NCBI GenBank assembly: GCA_003388555.1
Contig: QQVD01000042.1
Location: 124,001-188,000 of the forward strand
Direction of reading: 5' to 3'
Length of the DNA stretch: 64,000 nt
Origin: Acidobacteriota bacterium
GTDB lineage: Bacteria > Acidobacteriota > Thermoanaerobaculia > Multivoradales > Multivoraceae
Under the pieces are notes generated by a model, which searched no databases, was not told the DNA's origin, and saw nothing but the letters and a program-made list of their open reading frames with translations. Below, piece by piece: positions 10,857-18,476 of this stretch. Positions within the stretch are counted from its first letter, which is position 1. The number at the start of each line of letters is the position of its first letter. The position numbers were made by a program, and so were the translations under genes.

Positions 10857-11151
10857 GGGACGGTCTCCTTCGGTCTCTTGGGCTGAAAGGGGATCGGGCA
10901 CTGGCCGCGCTCGCGTCATCTGCGGAGTCGCCGGCATCGGGGCCCGTCGATCGTCTCTTCAATCTCCGGGCCAGCAATCGTCCCGGACCTTGGTGAAACC
11001 CGTAAGTTTCCTGGAATGAGTCACTTGCGGTCTGCAGCGATGAGCTCTCGCGGCTCCCGCAGCGGGCGCCCGGGAGACATGTGTCCTCCAGAGTGGACGA
11101 CGAGTCGGGGCCTCCCCGGGCCGGCGTCCTCGCCGTCCGTAGACTGAGCAG
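10857..11151. promoter_or_regulatory. Divergent upstream region between BON and DUF429 genes
   Basis: 295 bp between divergently transcribed genes, so promoters for both should lie here. I see the Shine-Dalgarno of the BON gene (near 10862-10870) but no clear sigma-70 hexamers, operator or RNA element. Confidence 0.3.
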
Positions 11152-11973
11152 ATGGCCAAGACCGCTGAGCCGCGCACCGCCGGCACCGCCCTGCCCGTCG
11201 TCCTCGGCCTCGATCTCGCGTGGTCGGCGCGCAACCCGTCCGGCGTGAGCCTGATCGCGCCCAGCGACGCGCCGCCGGGCGGCATGGTCACCCTGCGCAG
11301 CGCCCGCGCCGAGGGAGACGACGAGATCGTCGCCCTGGTGCGCGAGGCGCTGGCCGACGCCTTCCTGCGCGCTCACGAGCGCCAGCTCCTCGTCGCCGTC
11401 GACGCGCCGCTCATCGCCCCCAACCCGGCCGGCACTTCGCGCCCTGCCGATCGCGAGGTGACCCGCCTCTACGGCCGCTTCGACGCGGGGGTGTACCCCG
11501 CCAACCGCGAGCGCTGTGCCCGCCCGCTGGCGATCGCCGCCCGCCTGCGTGAGCTCGGCTTCTCCCTCGATCCGCGGGACGTCACAGCGGGGCACCCGCG
11601 GGTGGCGCTCGAGGTCTATCCCCACGCCGCCGCGGTCGGGCTCTTCGATCTGCCGCGCATCGTCAAGTACAAGAAGGGCAGGGTGCACGAGCGTCGGCGC
11701 GGTCTCGCCGCCTGGCGTGAGCTGCTGGTCGAGCGCTTGCCGCGTCTGCCTCTGCCGGTCCTGCCGCCGGTCTTCGAGGATCCGGCGCCCCTGCGCGGCC
11801 GCGGCCTCAAGGACCTCGAAGACCGCCTCGATGCCCAGCTGTGTGCCGCGACCGCGGCACAGTACTGGCTGCGGCCGCACGACTTCGTCGTCGTCGGCGA
11901 CACCACCGCGGGCTACATCCTCGTGCCGGCGCCGCCGGCGGTCGGCGAGGGCGGCGGTAGCACCGTCGGCTGA
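11152..11973 (+). CDS. DUF429-family predicted nuclease
   Basis: A 273-residue protein of the DUF429 family, which has a predicted RNase H-like fold. Visible hallmarks are the N-terminal strand V-L-G-L-D-L-A-W-S with an acidic residue, V-A-V-D-A-P-L after a helix, D-R-E-V-T-R-L-Y-G-R in the middle, and A-L-E-V-Y-P-H-A-A preceding the K-Y-K-K-G-R segment. The Asp/Glu set would fit metal-dependent nucleic-acid hydrolysis, but no activity is established for this family to my knowledge. The gene stands alone, with a regulator operon 182 bp downstream. Confidence 0.8.
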   Translation: MAKTAEPRTAGTALPVVLGLDLAWSARNPSGVSLIAPSDAPPGGMVTLRSARAEGDDEIVALVREALADAFLRAHERQLLVAVDAPLIAPNPAGTSRPADREVTRLYGRFDAGVYPANRERCARPLAIAARLRELGFSLDPRDVTAGHPRVALEVYPHAAAVGLFDLPRIVKYKKGRVHERRRGLAAWRELLVERLPRLPLPVLPPVFEDPAPLRGRGLKDLEDRLDAQLCAATAAQYWLRPHDFVVVGDTTAGYILVPAPPAVGEGGGSTVG

Positions 11974-12131
11974 GGACGAGGCGCCACCTCGCTCGCCCGC
12001 CGGCGAGCGCCGGAAGCACCGCTCTCGCGCCGGGGGACCCTTGGGGCTGAGAGAGGGAGCGGCGTCCGCGGTGGCTCGCGAGGGTGGCCTTCGTCGGCGC
12101 CGATGGTGGGGCCTTGCCTTGGGCTCCGATA

Positions 12132-12163
12132 CTGTACATACTGTGCATACTCGCTATGCACAG
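12132..12163. promoter_or_regulatory. Palindromic operator overlapping the GntR start codon
   Basis: CTGTGCATA (12141-12149) and TATGCACAG (12155-12163) form a perfect 9-5-9 inverted repeat whose right arm covers the ATG at 12156. A third half-site, CTGTACATA (12132-12140), sits directly upstream in tandem. Inverted repeats of this type are usual GntR operators, so this is probably an autoregulatory site. A TTGCCT (12114-12119) may be part of the promoter. Confidence 0.65.
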
Positions 12164-12551
12164 CAAGCCGACCAGTGCCCAGCTGCTCCTGTCACCCAAC
12201 GACGGACCGCCGATGTACCAGCAGGTGGTCGACCAGATCACCATGAAGGTGGCGTCGGGTGACTGGCCGCCCGGTGCGGCCCTGCCGTCCATCCGTGAGC
12301 TCGCCAGCACCAGCCAGGTCAGCGTGATCACGGTGAAGCGTGCCTACCAGGAGCTCGAGCGCGCCGGCGTCATCGTCACGCGTCAGGGCCTCGGCTCCTT
12401 CGTCGCCGAATCGACCGACGCCTCGCGCTCGCTCCTGCAACAGGAGTTCGAGCGCAGCCTGCAGGCGATGTTGCAGGCCGCGCGGAGACTCGATCTGTCG
12501 ATCCCGGAGATCCAGCAGATGCTGGAACGCGAGCGATCGACAGGGGACTGA
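12156..12551 (+). CDS. GntR-family regulator, YtrA type
   Basis: A 131-residue regulator with an N-terminal winged helix-turn-helix. P-M-Y-Q-Q-V-V-D-Q-I, G-A-A-L-P-S-I-R-E-L-A and V-S-V-I-T-V-K-R-A-Y-Q-E-L-E are the canonical GntR recognition segments. The short C-terminal tail (about 50 residues) has no metabolite-binding domain, which places it in the YtrA subfamily. Members typically repress a following ABC-transporter operon, exactly the arrangement here. The ATG at 12156 is preferred because the conserved P-x-Y-x-Q motif lies about 20 residues in. An operator overlaps the start codon. The inducer is unknown; envelope stress or cell-wall antibiotics are usual for this subfamily. Confidence 0.88.
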   Translation: MHSKPTSAQLLLSPNDGPPMYQQVVDQITMKVASGDWPPGAALPSIRELASTSQVSVITVKRAYQELERAGVIVTRQGLGSFVAESTDASRSLLQQEFERSLQAMLQAARRLDLSIPEIQQMLERERSTGD

Positions 12552-12609
12552 CAGAGAGATCGACAGAGAGATCGACAGAGAGATCGACAGAGAGACCGAC
12601 AAAGAGATC
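12550..12609. repeat. 12-bp tandem repeat, five units, in operon spacer
   Basis: Five units of GACAGAGAGATC (the fourth ends ACC, the fifth reads GACAAAGAGATC) fill the spacer between the GntR stop codon and the ATPase Shine-Dalgarno. The purine-rich repeat overlaps the GntR TGA. No spacers separate the units, so it is not a CRISPR. Confidence 0.92.
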
Positions 12610-12643
12610 GACAGCGGTCAAGACAGGAAACAGGAAGACAACC

Positions 12644-13528
12644 ATGAACTTCGCCTTCTCGGTGCAGGGGCTCACCAAGCGCTACCCGCACTTCCATCTC
12701 GGGGACCTCGACCTTCGCCTGCCGGAGGGCCAGATCATGGGCCTGGTCGGCGTCAACGGCGCCGGCAAGACGACCCTGCTGCGCATCCTCACCGGATTGG
12801 CGCTGCCGGACCGTGGCCAGGTCGAGGTGCTCGGCCTGCCGATGCCCGGGCAGCAGGTCGCCGTCAAACGCGACCTGGGCTTCGCCTCGGAGGACATGCG
12901 GCTGTACCGCAGCCGCACACTGCGTTGGCACATGGATCTGATCGCCAGGATCTACCCGGGCTGGGACGAGGCCTACGCGAGTGAGCTCCTGCGGCGATTC
13001 GATCTCCGCGCCGACCAGGCGGTGGGCGGCTTCTCGCACGGCCAGCGGGTCAAGGCGCTGCTGCTGCTGAACCTCTCCCGCCGGCCGCGCCTGCTGCTCC
13101 TCGACGAGCCGACCACGGGCCTGGACCCCGTGGCTCGCGCCGAGGTGCTCGAGGCGCTGGCCGAGGTCCTGCGTGACGAACAGCGCAGCGTGCTGTTCTC
13201 GTCGCACAACACGCACGACATCGAGCAGCTGGCCGACACCATCACCTTCCTGCACCAGGGGCGCATCGTCGCCTCGGAGGAGAAGGAGCGCTTCCTCGAC
13301 CTCTGGCGCCGCATCGTGTGCCAGGGAGACGCGGCGTTCGAACAGGTCGACTGGCCGGAGGTCGCCGCGGCGCGCCGCAGCGGTTCGCTGGTCGAGCTCA
13401 AGGTGCGCCGATTCGACGACGGCATCCGCGAGCGCCTGGCGGCGGGCGGCCTCGCGGTCCAGAGCGTGCACCCGATGAGCCTGGAAGACATCTTCGTCAC
13501 CACCGTGCGCACGGGAGGTGCGGCATGA
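12644..13528 (+). CDS. ABC transporter ATP-binding protein
   Basis: A 294-residue ABC ATPase. Walker A GVNGAGKTT lies near residue 36, and Walker B with the catalytic Glu is L-L-L-L-D-E-P-T-T-G-L-D-P near 150. The signature reads F-S-H-G-Q rather than LSGGQ, a variation common in ABC-2-type exporters. The C-terminal ~80 residues form the usual accessory region of such ATPases. It is the second gene of the GntR-ATPase-permease operon, and its TGA overlaps the permease ATG. The ATG at 12644 is preceded by AGGAAACAGGAAG. It probably drives export of a lipid, peptide or antibiotic (inferred). Confidence 0.9.
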   Translation: MNFAFSVQGLTKRYPHFHLGDLDLRLPEGQIMGLVGVNGAGKTTLLRILTGLALPDRGQVEVLGLPMPGQQVAVKRDLGFASEDMRLYRSRTLRWHMDLIARIYPGWDEAYASELLRRFDLRADQAVGGFSHGQRVKALLLLNLSRRPRLLLLDEPTTGLDPVARAEVLEALAEVLRDEQRSVLFSSHNTHDIEQLADTITFLHQGRIVASEEKERFLDLWRRIVCQGDAAFEQVDWPEVAAARRSGSLVELKVRRFDDGIRERLAAGGLAVQSVHPMSLEDIFVTTVRTGGAA

Positions 13529-14211
13529 ACGTCGGCGCGATCGACATCCCGATGGTCCGGTTGCTGGTGGCCAAGGACTGGAAGCTGTTCGAGAAGCAAC
13601 TCGCTGCCTACGTGCTCGCCGGCATGGTGGCGCTGGCGTTCCTCGGCAACGCCAAGCCGTGGAGCTTCTACGTCGGCTCGCTGCTGCTGCTCATCGTCCT
13701 GGTCGCCGCCGCCTGCTTCTCGATCTCCACGTCGCTGCTGGTCGAGCGCAAGGAACAGACGCTGGGCTTCGTGATGAGCCTGCCGGTCTCGCCGCTCGAC
13801 TTCTACGTCGCCAAGCTGGCCGGCAATCTGATCACCTTCGGCGTGCCCTTCGTGGTGCTATCCGCCGGAACGGTCGCAGTGATCCTCCTGACCCCTCTCC
13901 CGGATGGTCTGCTGGTGTTCGCGGTGCTGGTCTTCGGCCACGTCCTGCTCGCCTACAGCGTCTCTCTGGGTGTGGCGATGGCGGTCGAGTCGGAGGGTTG
14001 GAACACCTTCGTGATGATCGCCAGCATGGTGCTGGTCAATCCGTTCCTGATGGGGATCGGCCAGATCCCGGCGATCACCGACCACCTCCAGACCGACACC
14101 ATCGTCTTGAGTGCCCCTGCTCTGGCCATCCTCGCCGCCCAGGCACTGCTCAGCACCGGCATCGTGGTGCTGACCGGCTGGGTGCACTGCCGCAAGAAGT
14201 CCTTCTATTGA
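13525..14211 (+). CDS. ABC-2-type transporter permease
   Basis: A 228-residue membrane protein with about six hydrophobic segments, overlapping the ATPase stop by ATGA. The open frame extends upstream within the ATPase gene, but that part is Arg/Gly-rich shadow. The sequence L-V-E-R-K-E-Q-T-L-G-F-V-M-S-L-P-V-S near residue 75 is the conserved cytoplasmic loop of ABC-2 permeases. With the preceding ATPase and YtrA-type regulator it makes a complete minimal exporter. The substrate is unknown. The gene ends in a Lys-Lys-Ser-Phe-Tyr tail. Confidence 0.85.
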   Translation: MNVGAIDIPMVRLLVAKDWKLFEKQLAAYVLAGMVALAFLGNAKPWSFYVGSLLLLIVLVAAACFSISTSLLVERKEQTLGFVMSLPVSPLDFYVAKLAGNLITFGVPFVVLSAGTVAVILLTPLPDGLLVFAVLVFGHVLLAYSVSLGVAMAVESEGWNTFVMIASMVLVNPFLMGIGQIPAITDHLQTDTIVLSAPALAILAAQALLSTGIVVLTGWVHCRKKSFY

Positions 14212-14255
14212 ACCGGGCGGCCGGCCGGCCGGCGGAGGAGGGTGCGTCGGCAGCG

Positions 14256-15464
14256 ATGCAGGCAGCGACTGCGACTGCGCGTCGCCACGACATGGACAGC
14301 CTGCGAGCGCTCGCCATGCTCGCCGGTGTCGTCTTCCATGCCGGGCTCGCGTACAGCCCGATGGTGCAGCCGCTGTTCCCCACCGCCGACCGTGGCAACG
14401 CGGTGGTGGTCGACGCCACCCTGTGGTTCCTCCACCTCTTCCGGATGCCGCTCTTCTTCGTCGTCGCCGGGTTCTTCACCGCGTGGCTCGTCGAGAGGCG
14501 TGGCCTCGCCGGTCTGTTCCGCAACCGCGTCCGCCGCATCCTCGTGCCGTTCCTGGTCTTCTGGCCGATCGTGCACCTGGCGCTCACCAGGAGCACCCTG
14601 CACGCGGCCGCCACCGTGGAGCACCCGTCGCCGTTGCTGCAGTGGGTGGCGCAGGGGCAGCGCGACGGCGAGCTGCCGGGGGCGCCACTCGCCACGGGCC
14701 ACCTGTGGTTCCTGTACTACCTGATGTGGATGTACGTGCTGGTGTGGTGCCTGCGGGCTCTCACCTCGGAACCGTCCGGATCGGCCGCTCCGGCATGGGC
14801 CCGGGTCCTCGGGCGGCTCGCGGCCCTGCCTGGGTGGGTGTGGCTGCTGGTCCTGCCCTGCCTGCTCACCCCATCCCTGGCGTCGGTCACCGCACCTCAC
14901 CCGGCCCCGGAGTCCCTGTTGCCGCGCTTCTGGGCGTTCGGCTTCTTCGGGCCCTTCTTCGCCTGGGGCTATCTGCTGCGACGCCACCCGGAGACGGAGT
15001 CACGCCTGGACCGGAACGCCCCGGTGCTGCTGGTCGGCAGTCTGGTGGCGTACTCGGCCTGGTTCTTCCTGGTCAGCGGGCGCAGCGTCGAGCAGGCGAC
15101 AGCGTCGAGCAGCTGGCCGGTGGCCCTGCTCGGCGCCTTCGTCAGCGTCTGGATGACCAGCGTCTGCCTCACCTGCGGACGCAGGTGGTTCGGGCGGCCG
15201 AGCGCGCCGGTGCGTTGGCTCGCCGACGCCTCGTACTGGATTTACGTCGTGCACCTTCCGGTCCTGTTCGCGATCCAGTACCGGCTGATGGATCTCGACT
15301 GGGGATGGTCGCTGAAGTACTTCGTGGCGCTCGCCCTGACCTACGCGATCTGCCTGGTCGGCTACCAGGCACTCGTCCGGCACGGCCCGATCGGCTGGCT
15401 GCTCGGTGGGCGGTCGCACGGGCGTCGGGTGGCGAGCTCCGTGCCGCCGGTGCCGTCGACCTGA
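14256..15464 (+). CDS. Acyltransferase-3-family membrane protein (OpgC-like)
   Basis: A 402-residue polytopic protein of the Acyl_transf_3 family. The start H-D-M-D-S-L-R-A-L-A-M-L and the catalytic-type His in V-V-F-H-A-G-L, the F-R-M-P-L-F-F-V-V-A-G-F-F segment and R-R-I-L-V-P-F are family hallmarks, followed by about ten membrane helices. Members O-acylate glycans or lipids at the periplasmic face; OpgC succinylates osmoregulated glucans. The ATG at 14256 follows a GGAGGAGGG. A second ATG at 14292 is possible. It lies 44 bp after the ABC permease but shows no functional tie to it. Confidence 0.82.
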   Translation: MQAATATARRHDMDSLRALAMLAGVVFHAGLAYSPMVQPLFPTADRGNAVVVDATLWFLHLFRMPLFFVVAGFFTAWLVERRGLAGLFRNRVRRILVPFLVFWPIVHLALTRSTLHAAATVEHPSPLLQWVAQGQRDGELPGAPLATGHLWFLYYLMWMYVLVWCLRALTSEPSGSAAPAWARVLGRLAALPGWVWLLVLPCLLTPSLASVTAPHPAPESLLPRFWAFGFFGPFFAWGYLLRRHPETESRLDRNAPVLLVGSLVAYSAWFFLVSGRSVEQATASSSWPVALLGAFVSVWMTSVCLTCGRRWFGRPSAPVRWLADASYWIYVVHLPVLFAIQYRLMDLDWGWSLKYFVALALTYAICLVGYQALVRHGPIGWLLGGRSHGRRVASSVPPVPST

Positions 15465-15592
15465 GCTCTGCATGCCATGCGCATCGACCGGGCGACCCGC
15501 GGATAGTCGGCGAGGTCGAACTCGGCTACATTCTGCGCCCCGTCCACCTGGCACGCCGCCGGCTCGTGGCGTCGGCCGATCCGGAGCTGCCG

Positions 15593-16219
15593 ATGAAGAT
15601 CGCCTTCCTGCTCTATCCCGGCTTCACCGCGCTCGACATCGTCGGGCCCTTCGACGTGCTCTGCCGGCTTCCGGGCGCCGACGCGACCTTCGTCGGCAAG
15701 CAGGCCACGGCCTACCCGAACGACAACCAGCGGCTGACGATGGTCGCCGCGAAGGCGCTCGCCGAGGTGCCGGATCCCGACGTCGTGGTGGTGCCGGGCG
15801 GCACCGAGGGCACCCGCGCCGCCGCCAGGGATCCGGAGATCCTCGACTGGCTGCGCGCCGCCCACGAGCACACCCGCTGGACCACCTCGGTGTGCACCGG
15901 CTCCCTGATTCTCGCCGGCGCCGGTCTGCTCGAGGGCGCGCCGGCGACCACCCACTGGGCTGCGGCCGGAGAGCTCGAGAAGCTGGGCGCCAGCTATCGC
16001 CCCGAGCGCTGGGTGCGCAGCGGCAGGTTGGTCACCGCGGCGGGCGTCTCGGCCGGCATCGACATGGCCCTCTGGCTGGCGGCGCAGATCGCCGGCGACC
16101 TCGGCGCGCAGGCGATCCAGCTCGGCATCGAGTACGACCCGGCGCCGCCGTTCGACTCCGGCTCGCTGGCCAAGGCGTCGCCCGAGGTGCGCGAGCTGGT
16201 CGCCAGCGTCTTCGGCTGA
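15593..16219 (+). CDS. DJ-1/PfpI-family protein (isonitrile-hydratase-like)
   Basis: A 208-residue cytosolic protein of the DJ-1/PfpI superfamily. The nucleophile elbow is S-V-C-T-G-S, followed by L-I-L-A-G-A-G-L-L and T-T-H-W, which is the pattern of the InhA (cyclohexyl-isocyanide hydratase) and AraC-sensor branch. An acidic residue in the first strand region (A-L-D-I-V-G-P-F-D-V) is also conserved there. No DNA-binding domain follows, so it is a stand-alone enzyme. The exact reaction cannot be settled from sequence. It is convergent with msrB, with 19 bp between the stops. Confidence 0.85.
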   Translation: MKIAFLLYPGFTALDIVGPFDVLCRLPGADATFVGKQATAYPNDNQRLTMVAAKALAEVPDPDVVVVPGGTEGTRAAARDPEILDWLRAAHEHTRWTTSVCTGSLILAGAGLLEGAPATTHWAAAGELEKLGASYRPERWVRSGRLVTAAGVSAGIDMALWLAAQIAGDLGAQAIQLGIEYDPAPPFDSGSLAKASPEVRELVASVFG

Positions 16220-16238
16220 TGCCGGTCGCTGCTTCCGC

Positions 16239-16823
16239 TCAGGCGCCGCGCAGCGCCGGCAGCTCCTCGCCCGCGGCGACGAAACGCAGCGCCACGCCGT
16301 TGTTGCAGTAGCGCTTGCCGGTCGGGGCCGGTCCGTCGTCGAAGACGTGACCCTGGTGGCCGCCGCAGCGGGCGCAGTGGTACTCGGTGCGCGGCACCAG
16401 CAGCTTGAAGTCGCGCGAGGTGCCGAGCCGGCCTTCGATCGGGGCGTAGAAGCTCGGCCAGCCGGTGCCGCTGTCGTACTTGGTCTCGGCGTCGAAGAGC
16501 GGCAGGAAGCAGGCGGCGCAGAGGAAGAGGCCGTCGCGCTTCTCGTCGTTCAGCGGCGAGGAGAACGGGCGCTCGGTGCCCTCCTGGAAGAGCACCCGGT
16601 AGGCGTCGTCAGAGAGCACCTCGCGCCACTTCTTCTTTGGCCAGTCGAGCGGCTGCCAGTCGAGCGAGTCAGGCTTCTTCGCCGTGCTGCCTGTGCTGCC
16701 TGTGCTGCCTGTGCTGACGGTGCTGCCGCCACCAGCTTTCATCGACAGCGCCGCGACGGCGGGAGCGGCGACGGCGGCGCCGAGGGTGGCGAGCAGAGCG
16801 CGCCGATTCGGTCGGTAGAGCAT
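16239..16823 (-). CDS. msrB: Exported peptide-methionine (R)-S-oxide reductase MsrB
   Basis: A 194-residue MsrB that reduces methionine-R-sulfoxide. The two zinc CxxC pairs (L-C-A-A-C and H-C-A-R-C-G-G-H) and the catalytic R-Y-C-N-N are present, with the G-T-G-W-P-S-F segment between. The N-terminus has R-R-A-L-L-A-T-L-G-A and a hydrophobic stretch, a Tat-like signal, so it probably repairs exported proteins. A Gly-Ser-Thr linker encoded by 9-bp repeats (about 16685-16730) joins the signal to the domain. The ATG at 16823 has GGAGG 11 bases upstream on its strand; a longer frame to 16937 is unlikely. Confidence 0.92.
   Translation of the reverse strand: MLYRPNRRALLATLGAAVAAPAVAALSMKAGGGSTVSTGSTGSTGSTAKKPDSLDWQPLDWPKKKWREVLSDDAYRVLFQEGTERPFSSPLNDEKRDGLFLCAACFLPLFDAETKYDSGTGWPSFYAPIEGRLGTSRDFKLLVPRTEYHCARCGGHQGHVFDDGPAPTGKRYCNNGVALRFVAAGEELPALRGA
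16685..16730. repeat. 9-bp repeat encoding a Gly-Ser-Thr linker
   Basis: Several copies of a 9-bp unit (GTGCTGCCT and variants) encode the repeated Ser-Thr-Gly linker of exported MsrB, between the signal peptide and the catalytic domain. Confidence 0.75.
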
Positions 16824-16893
16824 GTGGGAGTCCTCCAGAGGTGAGACGTGGGGTCGCGGACGGCGTCCGTTCCTGGCGCGATAGCGTCGATCC

Positions 16894-18048
16894 ATGAATG
16901 CAAGCACGATCCCCGACATCGCCAGGCGCAACGCCAAGAAGCCCGGTCACGCCCTTCTGTCCACTGTACTGCTCTCGTTGGCTCTCGGATTCCTCACCCT
17001 CACCCTCGCCTCTCCGTCCCCCGCGCAGGAGGAGAGCGCGACGGCGTCGACGCCCCGCGTGGTGCGGGCGGTGACCCGCGAGGTGCCGCCTTTCGCCTTC
17101 CTCAACGAAGGCCAGAGGTGGGAAGGCATCAGCGTCGACCTGTGGAACCGCATCGCCGCAGACCTCGAGCTCGAGGTCGAGTGGAGCACCGCCACGGTCC
17201 CCGAGCAGATCGCGGGCCTCGAGGACGGCAGCTTCGACGTCGCGGTGGGGGCGCTGAGCATGACCGAGGAGCGCGAGCAGCGCATCGACTTCAGCCACGC
17301 GTTCTACTCCAGCGGCCTGGGCATCGCGGTGGGCTCGGCGTCGCGGCCGAGCCTGCTGCAGCAGGCCCGGGTGCTGATCTCGGGCACCTTCCTCAAGGCG
17401 CTGCTCGGGCTCACCGTGCTGCTGCTGATCGTCGGAGCGCTGATCTGGATCGCCGAGCGGCGCGGCAATCCGGATCAGTTCGGCGGCGGACCGCTGCGCG
17501 GGCTCGGCTCCGGCCTCTGGTGGGCGGCGGTGACCATGACCACCGTCGGTTACGGCGACAAGGCGCCCAGCTCACCTGCCGGTCGCGCCATCGGCCTGGT
17601 CTGGATGTTCGCCAGCCTGCTGCTGCTCGGCGGCTACGTCGCCGCCTTCGCCTCGGCGCTGACCGCCGGCCAGATGCAGGCCGGGATCGCCGGCGTCGCC
17701 GACCTCGCCGGGGTGCGCTCCGGCGTCGTCGAAGGTACCGTCAGCGAGCAGTGGGCGCGCCGTCGCGGCCTGCGCTGGCGGGGTTACCAGGACGTACAGG
17801 CGTCCCTCGACGGTTTGTCGCGCGGCGAGGTCAAGGCCGTCGTCTACGACCTGCCGCTGCTGCAGTACGCGGTGCGCCAGCACGACGACGAGGGGCTCGC
17901 GACGCTCGAGGTTCCGGTGACCCGCGAGCCCTACGGCTTCGGGCTGCCGGAGGGTAGCGCCCTACGCGACCCGGCGAACCGCGTGCTGCTCAGACTGCTG
18001 GTGACCGGCGAGGTCGACGCCATCGTCGAGAGTCACCTGGGTAACTGA
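16894..18048 (+). CDS. Prokaryotic glutamate-receptor-like potassium channel
   Basis: A 384-residue protein with the GluR0 layout. A signal peptide (to about 44) is followed by ligand lobe S1 (about 55-150), membrane helix M1 (about 167-187), a pore loop (205-222), helix M2 (about 231-257) and ligand lobe S2 (about 265-384). The pore contains T-V-G-Y-G-D at 217-222, the K+-channel selectivity filter. S1 carries the periplasmic amino-acid-binding pattern ending T-E-E-R-E-Q-R-I-D-F-S, with the Arg that usually contacts the ligand carboxylate. It therefore looks like an amino-acid-gated K+ channel with an external sensor. It is divergent from msrB by 70 bp. The ligand is unknown. Confidence 0.9.
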   Translation: MNASTIPDIARRNAKKPGHALLSTVLLSLALGFLTLTLASPSPAQEESATASTPRVVRAVTREVPPFAFLNEGQRWEGISVDLWNRIAADLELEVEWSTATVPEQIAGLEDGSFDVAVGALSMTEEREQRIDFSHAFYSSGLGIAVGSASRPSLLQQARVLISGTFLKALLGLTVLLLIVGALIWIAERRGNPDQFGGGPLRGLGSGLWWAAVTMTTVGYGDKAPSSPAGRAIGLVWMFASLLLLGGYVAAFASALTAGQMQAGIAGVADLAGVRSGVVEGTVSEQWARRRGLRWRGYQDVQASLDGLSRGEVKAVVYDLPLLQYAVRQHDDEGLATLEVPVTREPYGFGLPEGSALRDPANRVLLRLLVTGEVDAIVESHLGN

Positions 18049-18089
18049 ACCTCGGCGTCGGTGCGGCTGCCACGCGGCGACGTGGCGGC

Positions 18090-18341
18090 TCAGCGCCCGG
18101 CCAGGACCTCGCGCGCGGCGCTGGCGTGCTCCCGCGGCACGCGCAGGTGGCCCGGCTGGCCGGCGGGGTCGACCGAGCCGGCGGAGAGGCCCGGCACCGA
18201 CAGTCGATCGGGACTGATGACGGGGATCCCGGCCGCCTCGAGGGCCGATCGCGCGGCGAGGAACTCGCCCATGTCGTGGGTCTCGAAGACGGTGACGTAC
18301 TCGGTCTTCTCGTGTCCGGCGGGATCGCGTGCGTCGCTCAT
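18090..18341 (-). CDS. DUF2007-family small protein
   Basis: An 83-residue cytosolic protein. The pattern Y-V-T-V-F-E-T-H-D-M-G-E-F-L-A-A-R-S-A-L-E-A-A-G-I-P, followed by a C-terminal V-P-R-E-H-A-S-A-A-R-E-V-L, matches the DUF2007 (putative signal-transducing) fold, a small ferredoxin-like domain. It begins at the ATG at 18341; the frame is open far upstream across the HDAC gene but that is shadow. Function unknown. It is divergent from the deacetylase gene. Confidence 0.75.
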   Translation of the reverse strand: MSDARDPAGHEKTEYVTVFETHDMGEFLAARSALEAAGIPVISPDRLSVPGLSAGSVDPAGQPGHLRVPREHASAAREVLAGR

Positions 18342-18476
18342 CGGGTGGGTCGACTTCCCTCGGTCGGTTCTGACGGATCGCGGCGCTCGCGGCCGCGGGT
18401 TCATCTTGTCACGTCGCGTCCGATGGCCCGACTCGAGTCCCGGCGACCGCGGCGCTTTCGCTACAGTGCGGCCGCA

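Noticed and set aside
9064-11880. A 938-codon minus-strand open frame covering both BON genes and the DUF429 gene
   Set aside because: Only its 3' part (the first BON gene) is protein-like. The rest is antisense or out-of-frame reading of real genes in GC-rich DNA.
12030-12110. A possible TPP-riboswitch-like sequence (CTGAGAG after a CCC/GGGG stretch)
   Set aside because: The second conserved block (CCTGATCTGG and the GCGTAGGGA closing part) is absent, and the downstream gene is a GntR regulator without thiamine context.
12550-12609. CRISPR array
   Set aside because: The 12-bp units are contiguous with no spacers, and there are no cas genes in the window.
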